DNA of 64,000 nucleotides, taken from JAMOAW01 sp039908535. Its GTDB lineage: Bacteria > Pseudomonadota > Magnetococcia > Magnetococcales > JADFZT01. Position numbers and translations under genes: made by a program. The stretch's first letter is position 1; each line of letters opens with the position of its first letter. The stretch spans positions 1 to 64,000 of the forward strand of contig JAMOAW010000013.1 in NCBI GenBank assembly GCA_039908535.1. The letters run 5' to 3'. The notes beneath the pieces are model-generated. The model searched no databases, was not told the origin of the DNA, and saw nothing but the letters and a program-made list of their open reading frames with translations. Shown in pieces: positions 44,184-53,075 of the stretch.

Positions 44184-44843
44184 ATGGCTTTTAGATCTCC
44201 TGTCGCAGTGGAAGGGTTACCTTTTATATTCGCCTTTATCGTTGTAGCTGCGGTAGGGGATTGGCTATGCCCCTCTGCGCCAGGAGATGCCCTGCTCTGG
44301 TTGTTGGTGATTTGGTGCATCTGGTTTTTTCGTGACCCAGAACGTGTCATCCCCGAGGATTCCAAAGAGATCATCATCGCCCCAGCCGATGGGGTGATCA
44401 TTGCCATTGAAGAGATTGATGCGGCCCCTTTATCCGGCGAACCAGCCCGGCTGTGTTCGATTTTTATGAATGTTTTCAATGTTCATGTCAACAGATGTCC
44501 AGAAGCAGGGCGGGTGATGAAGGTCAAGCATCATGCGGGAAAATTTTTTAATGCCGCCTTGGATAAATCTTCCACAGAAAACGAACGGACCGAAATTCTT
44601 CTCAAACTGGATTCTGGCACCCTGATCCCTTTTGTTCAAGTGGCTGGTCTGATTGCCCGACGTATTATTTGCCGGTTACAACCAGGGGATCAAGTTGTCC
44701 GAGGCGAACGGTTTGGATTGATCCGTTTTGGCTCACGTGTGGATCTTTATCTGCCCCGTTCGGCCCAATTAAACGTCACTTTGGGACAAAAGACCAAAGC
44801 AGGTGAAACCATTATCGCTATGTTGGATACAACCGATGCCTGA
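44184..44843 (+). CDS. psd: Phosphatidylserine decarboxylase, short form
   Basis: About 219 residues; makes phosphatidylethanolamine from phosphatidylserine at the inner membrane. Two N-terminal hydrophobic segments precede the catalytic part (WFFRDPERVIPEDSKEIII, SIFMNVFNVHVNRCP). The self-cleavage site is probably FGSR near the C terminus, where Ser becomes the pyruvoyl group. ATG 44184 has GGGGG 5 nt upstream; GTG 44157 is an alternative start. Overlaps pssA by 8 bp, so the two lipid genes are coupled within an amino-acid operon. Confidence 0.92.
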   Translation: MAFRSPVAVEGLPFIFAFIVVAAVGDWLCPSAPGDALLWLLVIWCIWFFRDPERVIPEDSKEIIIAPADGVIIAIEEIDAAPLSGEPARLCSIFMNVFNVHVNRCPEAGRVMKVKHHAGKFFNAALDKSSTENERTEILLKLDSGTLIPFVQVAGLIARRIICRLQPGDQVVRGERFGLIRFGSRVDLYLPRSAQLNVTLGQKTKAGETIIAMLDTTDA

Positions 44844-45633
44844 GGTAAAGCAAAAAAGAAGTGCCTATATTTTACCCAGTCTATTGACCACTGGGGGTAT
44901 GTTTTGTGGTTTTTATGCCATCATTGCGGCCTTGACTGGACGCTATGAAGAGGGAGCAATAGCGATTATTGCCGCTGGTATTTTTGACGGTCTGGATGGA
45001 CGGGTGGCCCGCGCCCTCAATGCGGTCTCGGCCTTTGGCAAAGAGTACGATAGTTTGGCCGATTTTCTTTCGTTTGGCATGGCACCGGCACTTCTCATTT
45101 ACCAATGGGCCTTGACCCCCTTTCACCGTTTGGGTTGGGCGGGGGCCTTTTTATTTACGGTTTGCGGTGCATTGCGTTTGGCGCGCTTTAATGTCGCCCA
45201 CTATGTGGGGGATGAAAGAATATCCAAACGCTATTTCCAAGGTTTACCCATCCCGGCTGCGGCTTTTATATTATCGGCAACGGTTTTGTTTTATCTAAAT
45301 TTTAACATTGAATCTGGCGGCGACATGCAATCCAAATGGGATGTTTGGCGTTGGCTGCCATTGATTTTGGTTTATGTATTGGCCATTTTTATGGTTAGTG
45401 AAGTCCGTTTTCGTAGTATGAAAGATTTTTACTGGCATCGCAGCAGACCCTTTTTAACCTTGGTTGGTGTGGCGGTATTGATCACTGTTTTAACCATCCA
45501 CATGGCCACAACCCTCTTTATTATTGGCTGGGCCTACCTTTTTTCTGCCTTGCACAGCCATCGGGAATATCGCCATCTTCTGGCCGAAGGCAAAGAGGTG
45601 GAAGGGGACGAATTGGACGACTTTACCGCTTAA
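44836..45633 (+). CDS. pssA: CDP-diacylglycerol-serine O-phosphatidyltransferase
   Basis: A 265-residue integral membrane enzyme making phosphatidylserine, the substrate of Psd. The CDP-alcohol phosphatidyltransferase signature is intact: DGLDGRVAR, then after eight residues G-x3-D-x3-D in GKEYDSLAD. About eight helices are visible. The start is ATG 44836 overlapping the psd stop; a longer frame exists but lies inside psd. Confidence 0.95.
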   Translation: MPEVKQKRSAYILPSLLTTGGMFCGFYAIIAALTGRYEEGAIAIIAAGIFDGLDGRVARALNAVSAFGKEYDSLADFLSFGMAPALLIYQWALTPFHRLGWAGAFLFTVCGALRLARFNVAHYVGDERISKRYFQGLPIPAAAFILSATVLFYLNFNIESGGDMQSKWDVWRWLPLILVYVLAIFMVSEVRFRSMKDFYWHRSRPFLTLVGVAVLITVLTIHMATTLFIIGWAYLFSALHSHREYRHLLAEGKEVEGDELDDFTA

Positions 45634-45645
45634 GGAAAAGTAAAA

Positions 45646-47184
45646 ATGTCTGGCCAACAGGTTTATATCTTTGACACGACGTTACGAGATGGGGAACAAT
45701 CCCCCGGGGCCTCTATGAATGTGGAGGAAAAAGTTCGTATTGCCCGCCAACTGGAACGGTTGCAAGTAGATATCATTGAAGCGGGCTTTCCCATCGCCTC
45801 GCAGGGGGATTTTGAGGGGGTGCAACAGGTTGCCAGGACCATTCGGGAGTGTTGTGTGGCTGGTTTGGCGCGCGCCAGATTTGCCGACATCGACCGAGCC
45901 TGGGAGGCCTTACAAGAGGCTGTGAGTCCAAGGATCCATACCTTTATTGCCACCAGCCCCATTCACATGCGCCATAAGCTGAACATGAACCCCGATCAAG
46001 TTCTGGAAGCCGCCGTGGCTGCGGTGAAACGGGCCAAAAGCTATACCAGCAACGTCGAATGGTCCGCAGAAGATGCCGGACGCTCGGATATGGATTTTTT
46101 ATGCCGCATTGTTGAAGCGGTCATTCAAGCCGGAGCCACCACGATCAACATTCCCGATACGGTAGGTTATACCTTGCCTGCTGAATTTGGCGATCGCATT
46201 CGCACCCTCATGAACCGAGTTCCCAACATGGACCGCGCCACTCTTTCGGTCCATTGCCACAACGATTTGGGTTTAGCGGTGGCCAATTCATTGGCTGCGG
46301 TGGCCAACGGTGCGCGTCAGGTGGAGTGCACCATCAACGGCCTAGGGGAACGGGCGGGCAACGCCGCCTTGGAAGAGATTGTCATGACCTTGCGCACCCG
46401 CCAAGATATCATGCCCTTTTATACCCGAATCGAAACCCGCGAAATCATCCCCGCGTCGAAACTGGTATCGACGATCACTGGTTTTCCGGTTCAACCGAAT
46501 AAAGCCATTGTCGGGGCCAACGCCTTTGCGCATGAATCGGGTATTCACCAAGATGGGGTACTCAAAGAGGCCACCACCTATGAAATCATGACCCCCGAAT
46601 CGGTTGGCCTGACGACCAACCGCATGATACTCGGCAAACACTCTGGCCGTCATGCCTTTCGTTCTCGTCTGCTCCAAATGGGGCATACATTGAAGCAAGA
46701 TGAAATCGATTTGGTTTTCGAACGATTTAAAAGTCTGGCCGACAAAAAAAGTGAGCTGTTTGACGAAGACATTGAGGCTCTGATAGAGGATGAAGTCAAC
46801 CGCACTTCGGACCACTACCGACTGTTACGTCTGCACCTTGCCTCTGGTACCCAAGACACACCTGTTGCGGTTGTTGAAATGGAGATTGATGGCCATGTAC
46901 GTCAAGGGGCGAGTTGGGGCAATGGCTCGGTTGAGTCGGTCTTTAAGGCCATCACACAACTCTTGCCCTTTGTCGGACAAGCCAAACTCGCCCTCTATCA
47001 GGTGCAAGCCGTCACCGGCGGCATTGATGCCCAAGCGGAAGTCACCGTGCGACTCGAACAAAATGGTCGTTTATTTAATGGTCAAGGCACCCACAGCGAT
47101 GTGATTGTGGCATCGGCCAAGGCCTTTGTAAACGCCGCCAATAAACTGGCCCAAAAGAAAAATCTACCAGCAAATGGCGTTTAA
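45646..47184 (+). CDS. leuA: 2-Isopropylmalate synthase
   Basis: A 512-residue enzyme that condenses 2-ketoisovalerate and acetyl-CoA, committing to leucine. Seen are FDTTLRDGEQSPGASMN, the metal-binding HCHNDLGLAVAN, GLGERAGNAALEEI and HESGIHQDGVLK. The C-terminal regulatory (LeuA dimer) domain gives leucine feedback control. Typical length for the bacterial short form. Last gene of the operon, ending 2 bp before a hairpin repeat. Confidence 0.97.
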   Translation: MSGQQVYIFDTTLRDGEQSPGASMNVEEKVRIARQLERLQVDIIEAGFPIASQGDFEGVQQVARTIRECCVAGLARARFADIDRAWEALQEAVSPRIHTFIATSPIHMRHKLNMNPDQVLEAAVAAVKRAKSYTSNVEWSAEDAGRSDMDFLCRIVEAVIQAGATTINIPDTVGYTLPAEFGDRIRTLMNRVPNMDRATLSVHCHNDLGLAVANSLAAVANGARQVECTINGLGERAGNAALEEIVMTLRTRQDIMPFYTRIETREIIPASKLVSTITGFPVQPNKAIVGANAFAHESGIHQDGVLKEATTYEIMTPESVGLTTNRMILGKHSGRHAFRSRLLQMGHTLKQDEIDLVFERFKSLADKKSELFDEDIEALIEDEVNRTSDHYRLLRLHLASGTQDTPVAVVEMEIDGHVRQGASWGNGSVESVFKAITQLLPFVGQAKLALYQVQAVTGGIDAQAEVTVRLEQNGRLFNGQGTHSDVIVASAKAFVNAANKLAQKKNLPANGV

Positions 47185-47185
47185 T

Positions 47186-47328
47186 TTAATCAAGACCTTG
47201 GGGGGCGGAGAACCGCCCCCCAATCCCCCCACCCTTTTCTTTTAATACTTAAAAAAAAGAGGGGGTTTGGGGGATTCATCCCCCAAGGTTTGGCCTTTGA
47301 TTTTTTTTGCCCGCAGGGCATTATGTTC
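47186..47328. repeat. Type A hairpin repeat closing the ilv-leu operon
   Basis: Forward full copy: GGGGGGCGG-AGAA-CCGCCCCCC stem, CCCACCC plus T-rich/A-rich centre, GGGGGAT/ATCCCCC stem and GCCCGCAGGGC end hairpin. It begins just after the leuA stop and could end that transcript. Confidence 0.92.
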
Positions 47329-47329
47329 T

Positions 47330-47345
47330 TGGCACAGTTATTGAT
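47330..47345 (+). promoter_or_regulatory. Possible sigma-54 promoter before the FliX-like gene
   Basis: TGGCAC at 47330 and TTGAT at 47341 have the -24/-12 spacing (GG-N10-GA, one base off the GC of the consensus). It lies about 57 bp upstream of the start codon. A T/A-rich TATATATAG nearby could instead be a sigma-70 -10. Weak evidence. Confidence 0.3.
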
Positions 47346-47401
47346 ATAGTTTGGGTATATATAGCCATTTACTATTCAAACTCTGCACTTTGGAGAAATC
47401 C

Positions 47402-47860
47402 ATGACCATACGTCGCGTCAATAAAGGCGATAAAACACTGACCAGTGCGATTAAAGGCAAAAAAGCCAACCGCATTTCAACACTCGCCGGGGAAAATTTT
47501 TCCCAGCATATGGACTCTATTGCCGCCTTGCAAGGCACGACTTCGACGGTCGAGGTGTCCGCTCTTTCTGAACTCACTGCCGTGGATATGAACCCTTCTC
47601 AACACCAAAAGAGGGAACGTATTCTCCAAACTGGAGAGTTACTCGACTCTCTGACTGAGTTGGAACAAGAGATGGCCAAAACGGCTTTAAAAGAAAAAGA
47701 TCTTGCTCAACATCGTCGACGCCTACGGGAATCCCGAGATCAGGCCCTGCGCACCCTGTCTGAGCTACCAAAAATAGGTGATGAACACGATCTTTTACAT
47801 CGAACCGCTGTTTTGGCAACAGTAGAACTAGCCAAAACCGATCGAGGAGACTATAACTAA
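47402..47860 (+). CDS. FliX-like flagellar assembly regulator
   Basis: A 152-residue hydrophilic protein. ATG 47402 has GGAG 6 nt upstream; the longer frame from 47351 is not preferred. A low-complexity N terminus is followed by a conserved-looking helical half with RILQTGELLDSLTELEQEM and RRRLRESRDQALRTLSELP, ending LATVELAKTD. This layout matches my recollection of FliX, which in alphaproteobacteria couples flagellar basal-body assembly to sigma-54 activation by FlbD. No other flagellar gene is adjacent. The assignment is tentative. Confidence 0.5.
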   Translation: MTIRRVNKGDKTLTSAIKGKKANRISTLAGENFSQHMDSIAALQGTTSTVEVSALSELTAVDMNPSQHQKRERILQTGELLDSLTELEQEMAKTALKEKDLAQHRRRLRESRDQALRTLSELPKIGDEHDLLHRTAVLATVELAKTDRGDYN

Positions 47861-47970
47861 GCAGACTCATCCATGATATTTGGTTGGGTTCGGCCCGAGT
47901 TGATCCGATTCGATCGACTGTCACCATTGACTAAAGCCCACATTGGGTTGGAAATTGACACGGTTCCTTG

Positions 47971-49776
47971 ATGATTGCATCGCAACATATTCGCAACTTT
48001 TCCATCATAGCTCATATTGATCACGGGAAAAGCACGCTGGCTGACCGACTGATCGAACATACTGGCACCTTAAGCCAGCGGGACATGACGGAACAAATTT
48101 TAGACAGCATGGACCTAGAACGCGAACGGGGTATTACCATTAAAGCCCAATCGGTCCGTTTAAACTGGAAGTCTGCCGATGGCCAGACCTATATTTTAAA
48201 TCTCATCGACACCCCTGGCCACGTAGATTTCAGCTATGAGGTGTCGCGTTCTTTGGCGGCATGTGAAGGGGCTTTATTGATTGTTGACGCCACCCAAGGA
48301 GTAGAAGCGCAGACCTTGGCCAATGTCTACTTGGCCCTGGAAAACAATCTGGAAATTATTCCAGTCCTCAACAAGGTGGATTTACCCTCTGCCGAACCAG
48401 AACGGGTTCAACAACAGATTGAGGATGTCATTGGCTTGGATGCCTCTGGAGCCATTTTTGCTTCGGCAAAAACCGGCATCGGAATCAGCGATATCCTTGA
48501 AGCCATTGTCCAACGCATACCTCCCCCCGCAGGACGCGTTGAAAATCCACTCAAAGCTCTGATTGTAGATTCCTGGTATGATAATTATTTAGGGGTTGTG
48601 GTCTTGGTTCGGGTTTTTGAAGGCATCGCCCGTTTAAAAGACAAAATCCGCTTTATGAATACCGGAAACAACTATGAACTAGACCGTGTGGGAATATTTA
48701 CTCCCAAGCTTAAAGATACCGAAAGTTTAAGCGCGGGCGAGGTGGGATTTTTCATCACGGGTATTAAGACGCTCTCCGATGTCCATGTGGGGGACACCAT
48801 CACCAGCGTTTCGCGCCCGGCTACCGAAAAACTCCCTGGTTTCAAAGAGATAAAACCCATGGTTTTTGCCGGACTCTACCCGGTAGATAGTGCCGATTAC
48901 GATGATTTAACCGATGCCTTGGAAAAACTCTCCTTAAACGATGCCTCGTTCACCTATGCTACCGAGACCTCCCCCGCTTTGGGGTTTGGTTTTCGTTGTG
49001 GTTATTTGGGAATGCTGCACATGGAGATCATCCAGGAGCGTCTGGAGCGTGAATTTAACCTAGACCTTGTGGTCACGGCTCCGACGGTGGTCTATCGGGT
49101 GGTTATGATGGATGGCAGCACCATTGAAATTCACAACCCTTCGGATCTACCCATAGCCACCAAGCGAGAGCGGATTGAGGAGCCATTTTTATTGACCTCT
49201 ATTCTGGTTCCATCGGAGTATATGGGTCCCATCATGAAACTCTGTTTGGATCGTCGTGGCATTCAACGGGAGATGTCCTATATCTCCTCTTCGCGGGTCA
49301 TGCTCCAGTATGAACTTCCAATGAGCGAAGTGGTGATGGATTTTTTTGATCGGCTTAAATCGTTATCTAAGGGGTATGCCTCGCTAGATTATGAATTACT
49401 CGAATATCGTCCGGCGAATCTGGTAAAATTGGATATTTTGATCAATGGGGATCCCGTCGACGCTCTTTCGGTGATTGTTCACCAGGATAAGAGTGCCGCC
49501 CGTGGCCGCGATTTGGCCTTGCGGATGAAAAAAATTATTCACCGACAAATGTTTGAGGTAGCCATTCAAGCGGCCATTGGTGCCAAAATTGTCGCTCGTG
49601 AAACCGTCACCGCCTTGCGCAAAAACGTCACCGCCAAATGTTATGGGGGCGATATTACCCGCAAGCGAAAACTTTTAGAAAAACAAAAGGCAGGCAAAAA
49701 AAGAATGAAACAAATTGGCAGAGTAGAAATACCTCAAGAGGCCTTTCTGGCTGTTTTAAAAGTGGACGAAGGTTAA
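47971..49776 (+). CDS. lepA: Elongation factor 4 (LepA)
   Basis: A 601-residue translational GTPase that acts on stalled or mis-translocated ribosomes. G motifs are AHIDHGKSTLADR, DTPGHVDFSYEVSR and NKVDLP; the LepA-specific C-terminal domain has KRKLLEKQKAGKKRMKQ. ATG 47971 is chosen over the preceding TTG; no strong Shine-Dalgarno site is visible. First gene of lepA-lepB-(DUF4845)-rnc-era-recO. Confidence 0.97.
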   Translation: MIASQHIRNFSIIAHIDHGKSTLADRLIEHTGTLSQRDMTEQILDSMDLERERGITIKAQSVRLNWKSADGQTYILNLIDTPGHVDFSYEVSRSLAACEGALLIVDATQGVEAQTLANVYLALENNLEIIPVLNKVDLPSAEPERVQQQIEDVIGLDASGAIFASAKTGIGISDILEAIVQRIPPPAGRVENPLKALIVDSWYDNYLGVVVLVRVFEGIARLKDKIRFMNTGNNYELDRVGIFTPKLKDTESLSAGEVGFFITGIKTLSDVHVGDTITSVSRPATEKLPGFKEIKPMVFAGLYPVDSADYDDLTDALEKLSLNDASFTYATETSPALGFGFRCGYLGMLHMEIIQERLEREFNLDLVVTAPTVVYRVVMMDGSTIEIHNPSDLPIATKRERIEEPFLLTSILVPSEYMGPIMKLCLDRRGIQREMSYISSSRVMLQYELPMSEVVMDFFDRLKSLSKGYASLDYELLEYRPANLVKLDILINGDPVDALSVIVHQDKSAARGRDLALRMKKIIHRQMFEVAIQAAIGAKIVARETVTALRKNVTAKCYGGDITRKRKLLEKQKAGKKRMKQIGRVEIPQEAFLAVLKVDEG

Positions 49777-49781
49777 AAGCG

Positions 49782-50651
49782 ATGACGGTATCCTGGATGA
49801 AAAAACATCTTGTACATGGATCGCTTTTTATTCTTGGCGGTTTATTTATGTTGGGCCGATATATCACCTTTGGCGAGCCATTCGTTGGCGAAGAGGCTGG
49901 TATTGCCTGGGGTCCCCCTATGGCCCTGTTGATCATGGGATTTGGTTTCATCTTGTTGATTAAGGGGGAACATTTTATCAACCGCGACAATGAGGTTATC
50001 GAATATTACGATGCCTTTGTCATTGCCGTTGGATTTGCTCTTGTTGTCCGCACCTTTTTATTTGAACCGTTTAAAATTCCTTCTGGCTCCATGATTCCCA
50101 CGCTTCAGGTTGGAGATTATTTATTTGTCAATAAATTTTCTTATGGCCAACGCATTCCCTTTACGACACTGCGTCTTTTTATGGGGGAAGGACCGCAACG
50201 GGGCGATATCGCTGTTTTTGAATATCCTCAAGATCCAACCAAAGATTATATCAAGCGCATTGTTGGCCTTCCTGGAGATCGGGTTGTGTACAAAAACAAA
50301 CGCCTTTATTTAAACAACACCCTGATAGAGAATATACCTGATGGGGTCTATTCTTATTTAAACGAACAAAACCAACTGGTGGAATCGGCCCGATTTGATG
50401 AACAACTGGGAGCAAAAACCCATCCTATTTTGCTGCGTCCCTTTGTCTATTCTGACCATCAAGTGGATGAAATCGTCCCGATAGGCCACTATTTTGTGAT
50501 GGGCGACAATCGGGACAACAGCAATGACAGCCGTTATTGGGGCTTTGTTCCCGCTTACCGACTGGTAGGTCGGGCGGTCGCGCTCTTCTGGTCTTGGGAC
50601 GATCATATTGGGCGACCACGCTGGGAAAGAATTGGTCACTCCTTGGAGTGA
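49782..50651 (+). CDS. lepB: Signal peptidase I
   Basis: A 289-residue inner-membrane serine protease that removes Sec/Tat signal peptides. The catalytic Ser lies in IPSGSMIPTLQ, the Lys in DYIKRIVGLPGDRV, and the conserved GDNRDNSNDSRYWGFVP follows. Two N-terminal helices (about 15-33, 45-62) precede it. ATG 49782 starts 6 bp after lepA; the longer frame lies inside lepA. Confidence 0.95.
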   Translation: MTVSWMKKHLVHGSLFILGGLFMLGRYITFGEPFVGEEAGIAWGPPMALLIMGFGFILLIKGEHFINRDNEVIEYYDAFVIAVGFALVVRTFLFEPFKIPSGSMIPTLQVGDYLFVNKFSYGQRIPFTTLRLFMGEGPQRGDIAVFEYPQDPTKDYIKRIVGLPGDRVVYKNKRLYLNNTLIENIPDGVYSYLNEQNQLVESARFDEQLGAKTHPILLRPFVYSDHQVDEIVPIGHYFVMGDNRDNSNDSRYWGFVPAYRLVGRAVALFWSWDDHIGRPRWERIGHSLE

Positions 50652-50662
50652 TTTTTCTCTAT

Positions 50663-50795
50663 TTTTTTGGGGGGTTGGGACAGGACCGCTCCAACTCCCC
50701 CCTCTTTTCTTTTGATCATAAAAAAAAGAGGGGGTCTGGGGGATTCATCCCCCAGGGTTTTGTTTTTTATTTTTTGCCCAAAGGGCATCCTGTTT
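50663..50795. repeat. Type A hairpin repeat with decayed left stem, inside the lep-rnc cluster
   Basis: Forward copy. Left hairpin is reduced to GGGGGGTTGGGACAGGACCG; the right part is intact with GGGTCTGGGGGAT/ATCCCCCAG and the GCCCAAAGGGC end. It follows lepB directly. Confidence 0.88.
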
Positions 50796-50882
50796 AAAAA
50801 TAAAAATCAAGACCTTGGGGGGCTAAGAACCGCCCCCCAATCCCCACCTTTTTCTTTTGATCATTTAAAAAAGGGGGAAGCA
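50796..50882. repeat. Second, partial type A repeat in tandem
   Basis: Forward left half: AAATCAAGACC, GGGGGGCTAAGAACCGCCCC stem, CCCCACC and T-rich/A-rich centre, ending at AAAAGGGGGAAG. It lacks the right hairpin. Two repeats in a row separate lepB from the rnc genes. Confidence 0.85.
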
Positions 50883-50930
50883 TTGGAATTGCCCCAAGTT
50901 TCTGAACTATGCTTTAACCTGGAGAGAAAA

Positions 50931-51332
50931 ATGTCTCATTTTATAAAAAAGTGCCGCAAAGGGGAACAAGGCTTTTTTGATTTAAAAACCATGATTATTT
51001 TAGCCTCATTGGGATTTTTTGTGACGATAGGCTTTAAATTTGCGTCCGCCAAATATGAATATTACCTCCTCACAGATTTGGCCAACCGGGTGGTAACGGA
51101 ATTTTCCAAAGATCCCATGAAAGAGGTCGAGAGAAAAGTAAACTATGAATTTGGTCGCTCTCAGCTACACAGATCCAAAGAGACATTTATTATCAAAAAG
51201 TTAGCAGAAAACAGATATCGAGTCACGGTAAACTATCATGTCTCTTTATCTATTCAAGTGGCCGATTTTAAGATTCCAATGGGTCAATATGAAGAGTTTG
51301 ATTGGATATATGAGGTTGAGACGGAGTCCTAA
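50931..51332 (+). CDS. DUF4845-like single-pass membrane protein
   Basis: A 133-residue protein starting at ATG 50931 with GGAG 6 nt upstream. One membrane helix at about 18-38 (LKTMIILASLGFFVTIGFKFAS) is followed by a small extracytoplasmic domain. Proteins of this shape (DUF4845) sit between lepB and rnc in many proteobacteria, and the position here matches. Function is unknown. It ends 3 bp before rnc. Confidence 0.75.
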   Translation: MSHFIKKCRKGEQGFFDLKTMIILASLGFFVTIGFKFASAKYEYYLLTDLANRVVTEFSKDPMKEVERKVNYEFGRSQLHRSKETFIIKKLAENRYRVTVNYHVSLSIQVADFKIPMGQYEEFDWIYEVETES

Positions 51333-51335
51333 TGC

Positions 51336-52112
51336 ATGGAATCCTCTGATCAAGGACCGGGGATTGAGGTTGCGTTAGAGGCTTTGACGCAACGTTTTGG
51401 TTATATTTTTTCCGATTCGACCTTTTTAATACATGCGTTAACCCACCGTTCCTGCTCTATCCAAGAGAACGTCAAGTCCGCCGATGAAACCCTGATGCCG
51501 GTGCTACCTGTACAGGAACATAATGAACGACTTGAATTTTTAGGCGATGCGGTATTGGATCTTTTGATTTCAAACATGTTATACCACTATTATCCAGAAG
51601 TTGCCGAGGGTCGTCTATCGCAATGGCGTTCCACCTTGGTGAACACCCATTCTTTGGGTAAAATAGCCAAAGATTTCGATGTTGGTGCGCTCATTCACCT
51701 CGGTCGTGGCGAGGAGATGAGTGGGGGACGCTGCAAGAGCTCCATCTTAGGCAACACCTTGGAGGCGATTATCGGAGCCATTTTTTTAGATGGCGGTTTT
51801 AATGCCGTGCAACAGGTGGTACACCATATTTTTGCGCCATTGGTGGCCCAATTAGAACCGAGTGGCGTGGGCAAAGATTATAAATCGTTGCTACAAGAGC
51901 ATCTGCAAGCCCAGGGTATTGCGCTCCCCACCTATCAAGTTGTCACCATTGAAGGGGCTCCCCATGAACGACTTTTTTCCGTTGCATGCCAAGTTGATTT
52001 TTCATCGACCCCCTTTTCTGGCCAGGGGCGCACCAAACGGGAAGCCGAACAAGAGGCCGCGCGCAACGCCTTAGCGGAATTAAAATTTCTACTTGATATC
52101 GAGAAAACCTAA
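51336..52112 (+). CDS. rnc: Ribonuclease III
   Basis: A 258-residue dsRNA endonuclease for rRNA and mRNA processing. The RNase III signature HNERLEFLGDAVLDLLIS and the second acidic site NTLEAIIGAIFLDGGF are intact. A C-terminal dsRNA-binding domain follows from about residue 185 (DYKSLLQEHLQAQG, GQGRTKREAEQEAARNAL). A 20-residue insert (KSADETLMPVLPVQE) precedes the signature. Followed by era after 6 bp. Confidence 0.96.
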   Translation: MESSDQGPGIEVALEALTQRFGYIFSDSTFLIHALTHRSCSIQENVKSADETLMPVLPVQEHNERLEFLGDAVLDLLISNMLYHYYPEVAEGRLSQWRSTLVNTHSLGKIAKDFDVGALIHLGRGEEMSGGRCKSSILGNTLEAIIGAIFLDGGFNAVQQVVHHIFAPLVAQLEPSGVGKDYKSLLQEHLQAQGIALPTYQVVTIEGAPHERLFSVACQVDFSSTPFSGQGRTKREAEQEAARNALAELKFLLDIEKT

Positions 52113-52118
52113 ACCCAC

Positions 52119-53075
52119 ATGGATGAACTTAAATCAGGATTTATCGCCATAGCCGGACGCCCAAACATGGGCAAATCGACCTTTATCAATGCGGCTTTGG
52201 GTCGCAAGATCGCCATTGTCTCTCCCAAAGCCCAGACCACCCGCTCGCGGATTCTTGGTATTTGTCATCATACGAAAGGACAGATGATCTTTTTGGATAC
52301 CCCTGGTATTCACGCCACAGGCCGCAATGTTTTAAATCGGGCCATGGTACAAACCGCCTATGAATCGTGTCGAGAGGTGGACGCGGTTCTTTATTTTATC
52401 GATGCCAAGCAAGGCATTTTAGCCGAAGATCGCGAGATACTCGCCAACCTACCCAACGGTTCTGCCCCGATTATTTTGGTCGTCAACAAGGTAGACCTCA
52501 TAGATCGCAAAAAACTTTTGCCATTGCTGCATTCCATTCCCTTGGGAACGGGAACAGAGACGGCAAAAGGGGGCAAAAGAAATCAACATTTTTCGGATGT
52601 AGTGCCCATGTCGGCCTTGACCGGGGAAAATTTAGAACGCCTTTTAGAGGTTGTGCTGGATAAACTTCCTGTTGGTCCCAAATATTATCCCGATGCGAGT
52701 TTTTCAGAACAGCCGGACTCTTTTTTAGCGGCGGAGATTATTCGAGAGAAACTCTTTTTCTATTTACAACAGGAAATTCCCTATGCAGTTGCGGTCCGCG
52801 TGGAGCAGATGCAGCCACGGGAGGGGAGCGATATTTTAGACATCACGGCGATGATTTTGGTCCACAGGGAGTCACAAAAGGCCATTGTCATTGGCCGGCA
52901 GGGGGAGATGATGAAGCGTGTCGGACGGGCGGCCCGACAAGAGTTGGAAAAACTTTTAGGCACCCGTATTTTTTTGCGTTTATGGGTCAAAGTCCGCAAA
53001 GAGTGGTTTGAAAATCCTGGACTGTTACGAGATCTGGGTTATCCAGACGAGGACGTTGGCAAGCCTTCAAGATAG
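52119..53075 (+). CDS. era: GTPase Era
   Basis: A 318-residue GTPase that binds 16S rRNA in 30S assembly. G1 is GRPNMGKST, the switch I region KAQTTRSRI, G3 DTPG, G4 NKVD, and a C-terminal KH domain has VIGRQGEMMKRVGRAARQELE. Slightly longer than E. coli Era owing to an insert near GTETAKGGKRNQH. Its 3' end overlaps recO by 20 bp. Confidence 0.96.
   Translation: MDELKSGFIAIAGRPNMGKSTFINAALGRKIAIVSPKAQTTRSRILGICHHTKGQMIFLDTPGIHATGRNVLNRAMVQTAYESCREVDAVLYFIDAKQGILAEDREILANLPNGSAPIILVVNKVDLIDRKKLLPLLHSIPLGTGTETAKGGKRNQHFSDVVPMSALTGENLERLLEVVLDKLPVGPKYYPDASFSEQPDSFLAAEIIREKLFFYLQQEIPYAVAVRVEQMQPREGSDILDITAMILVHRESQKAIVIGRQGEMMKRVGRAARQELEKLLGTRIFLRLWVKVRKEWFENPGLLRDLGYPDEDVGKPSR

Noticed and set aside
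50667..50930. N-terminal extension of the DUF4845-like protein through both repeats
   Set aside because: The extension is translated hairpin sequence; ATG 50931 has a good GGAG site and leaves the expected family length.
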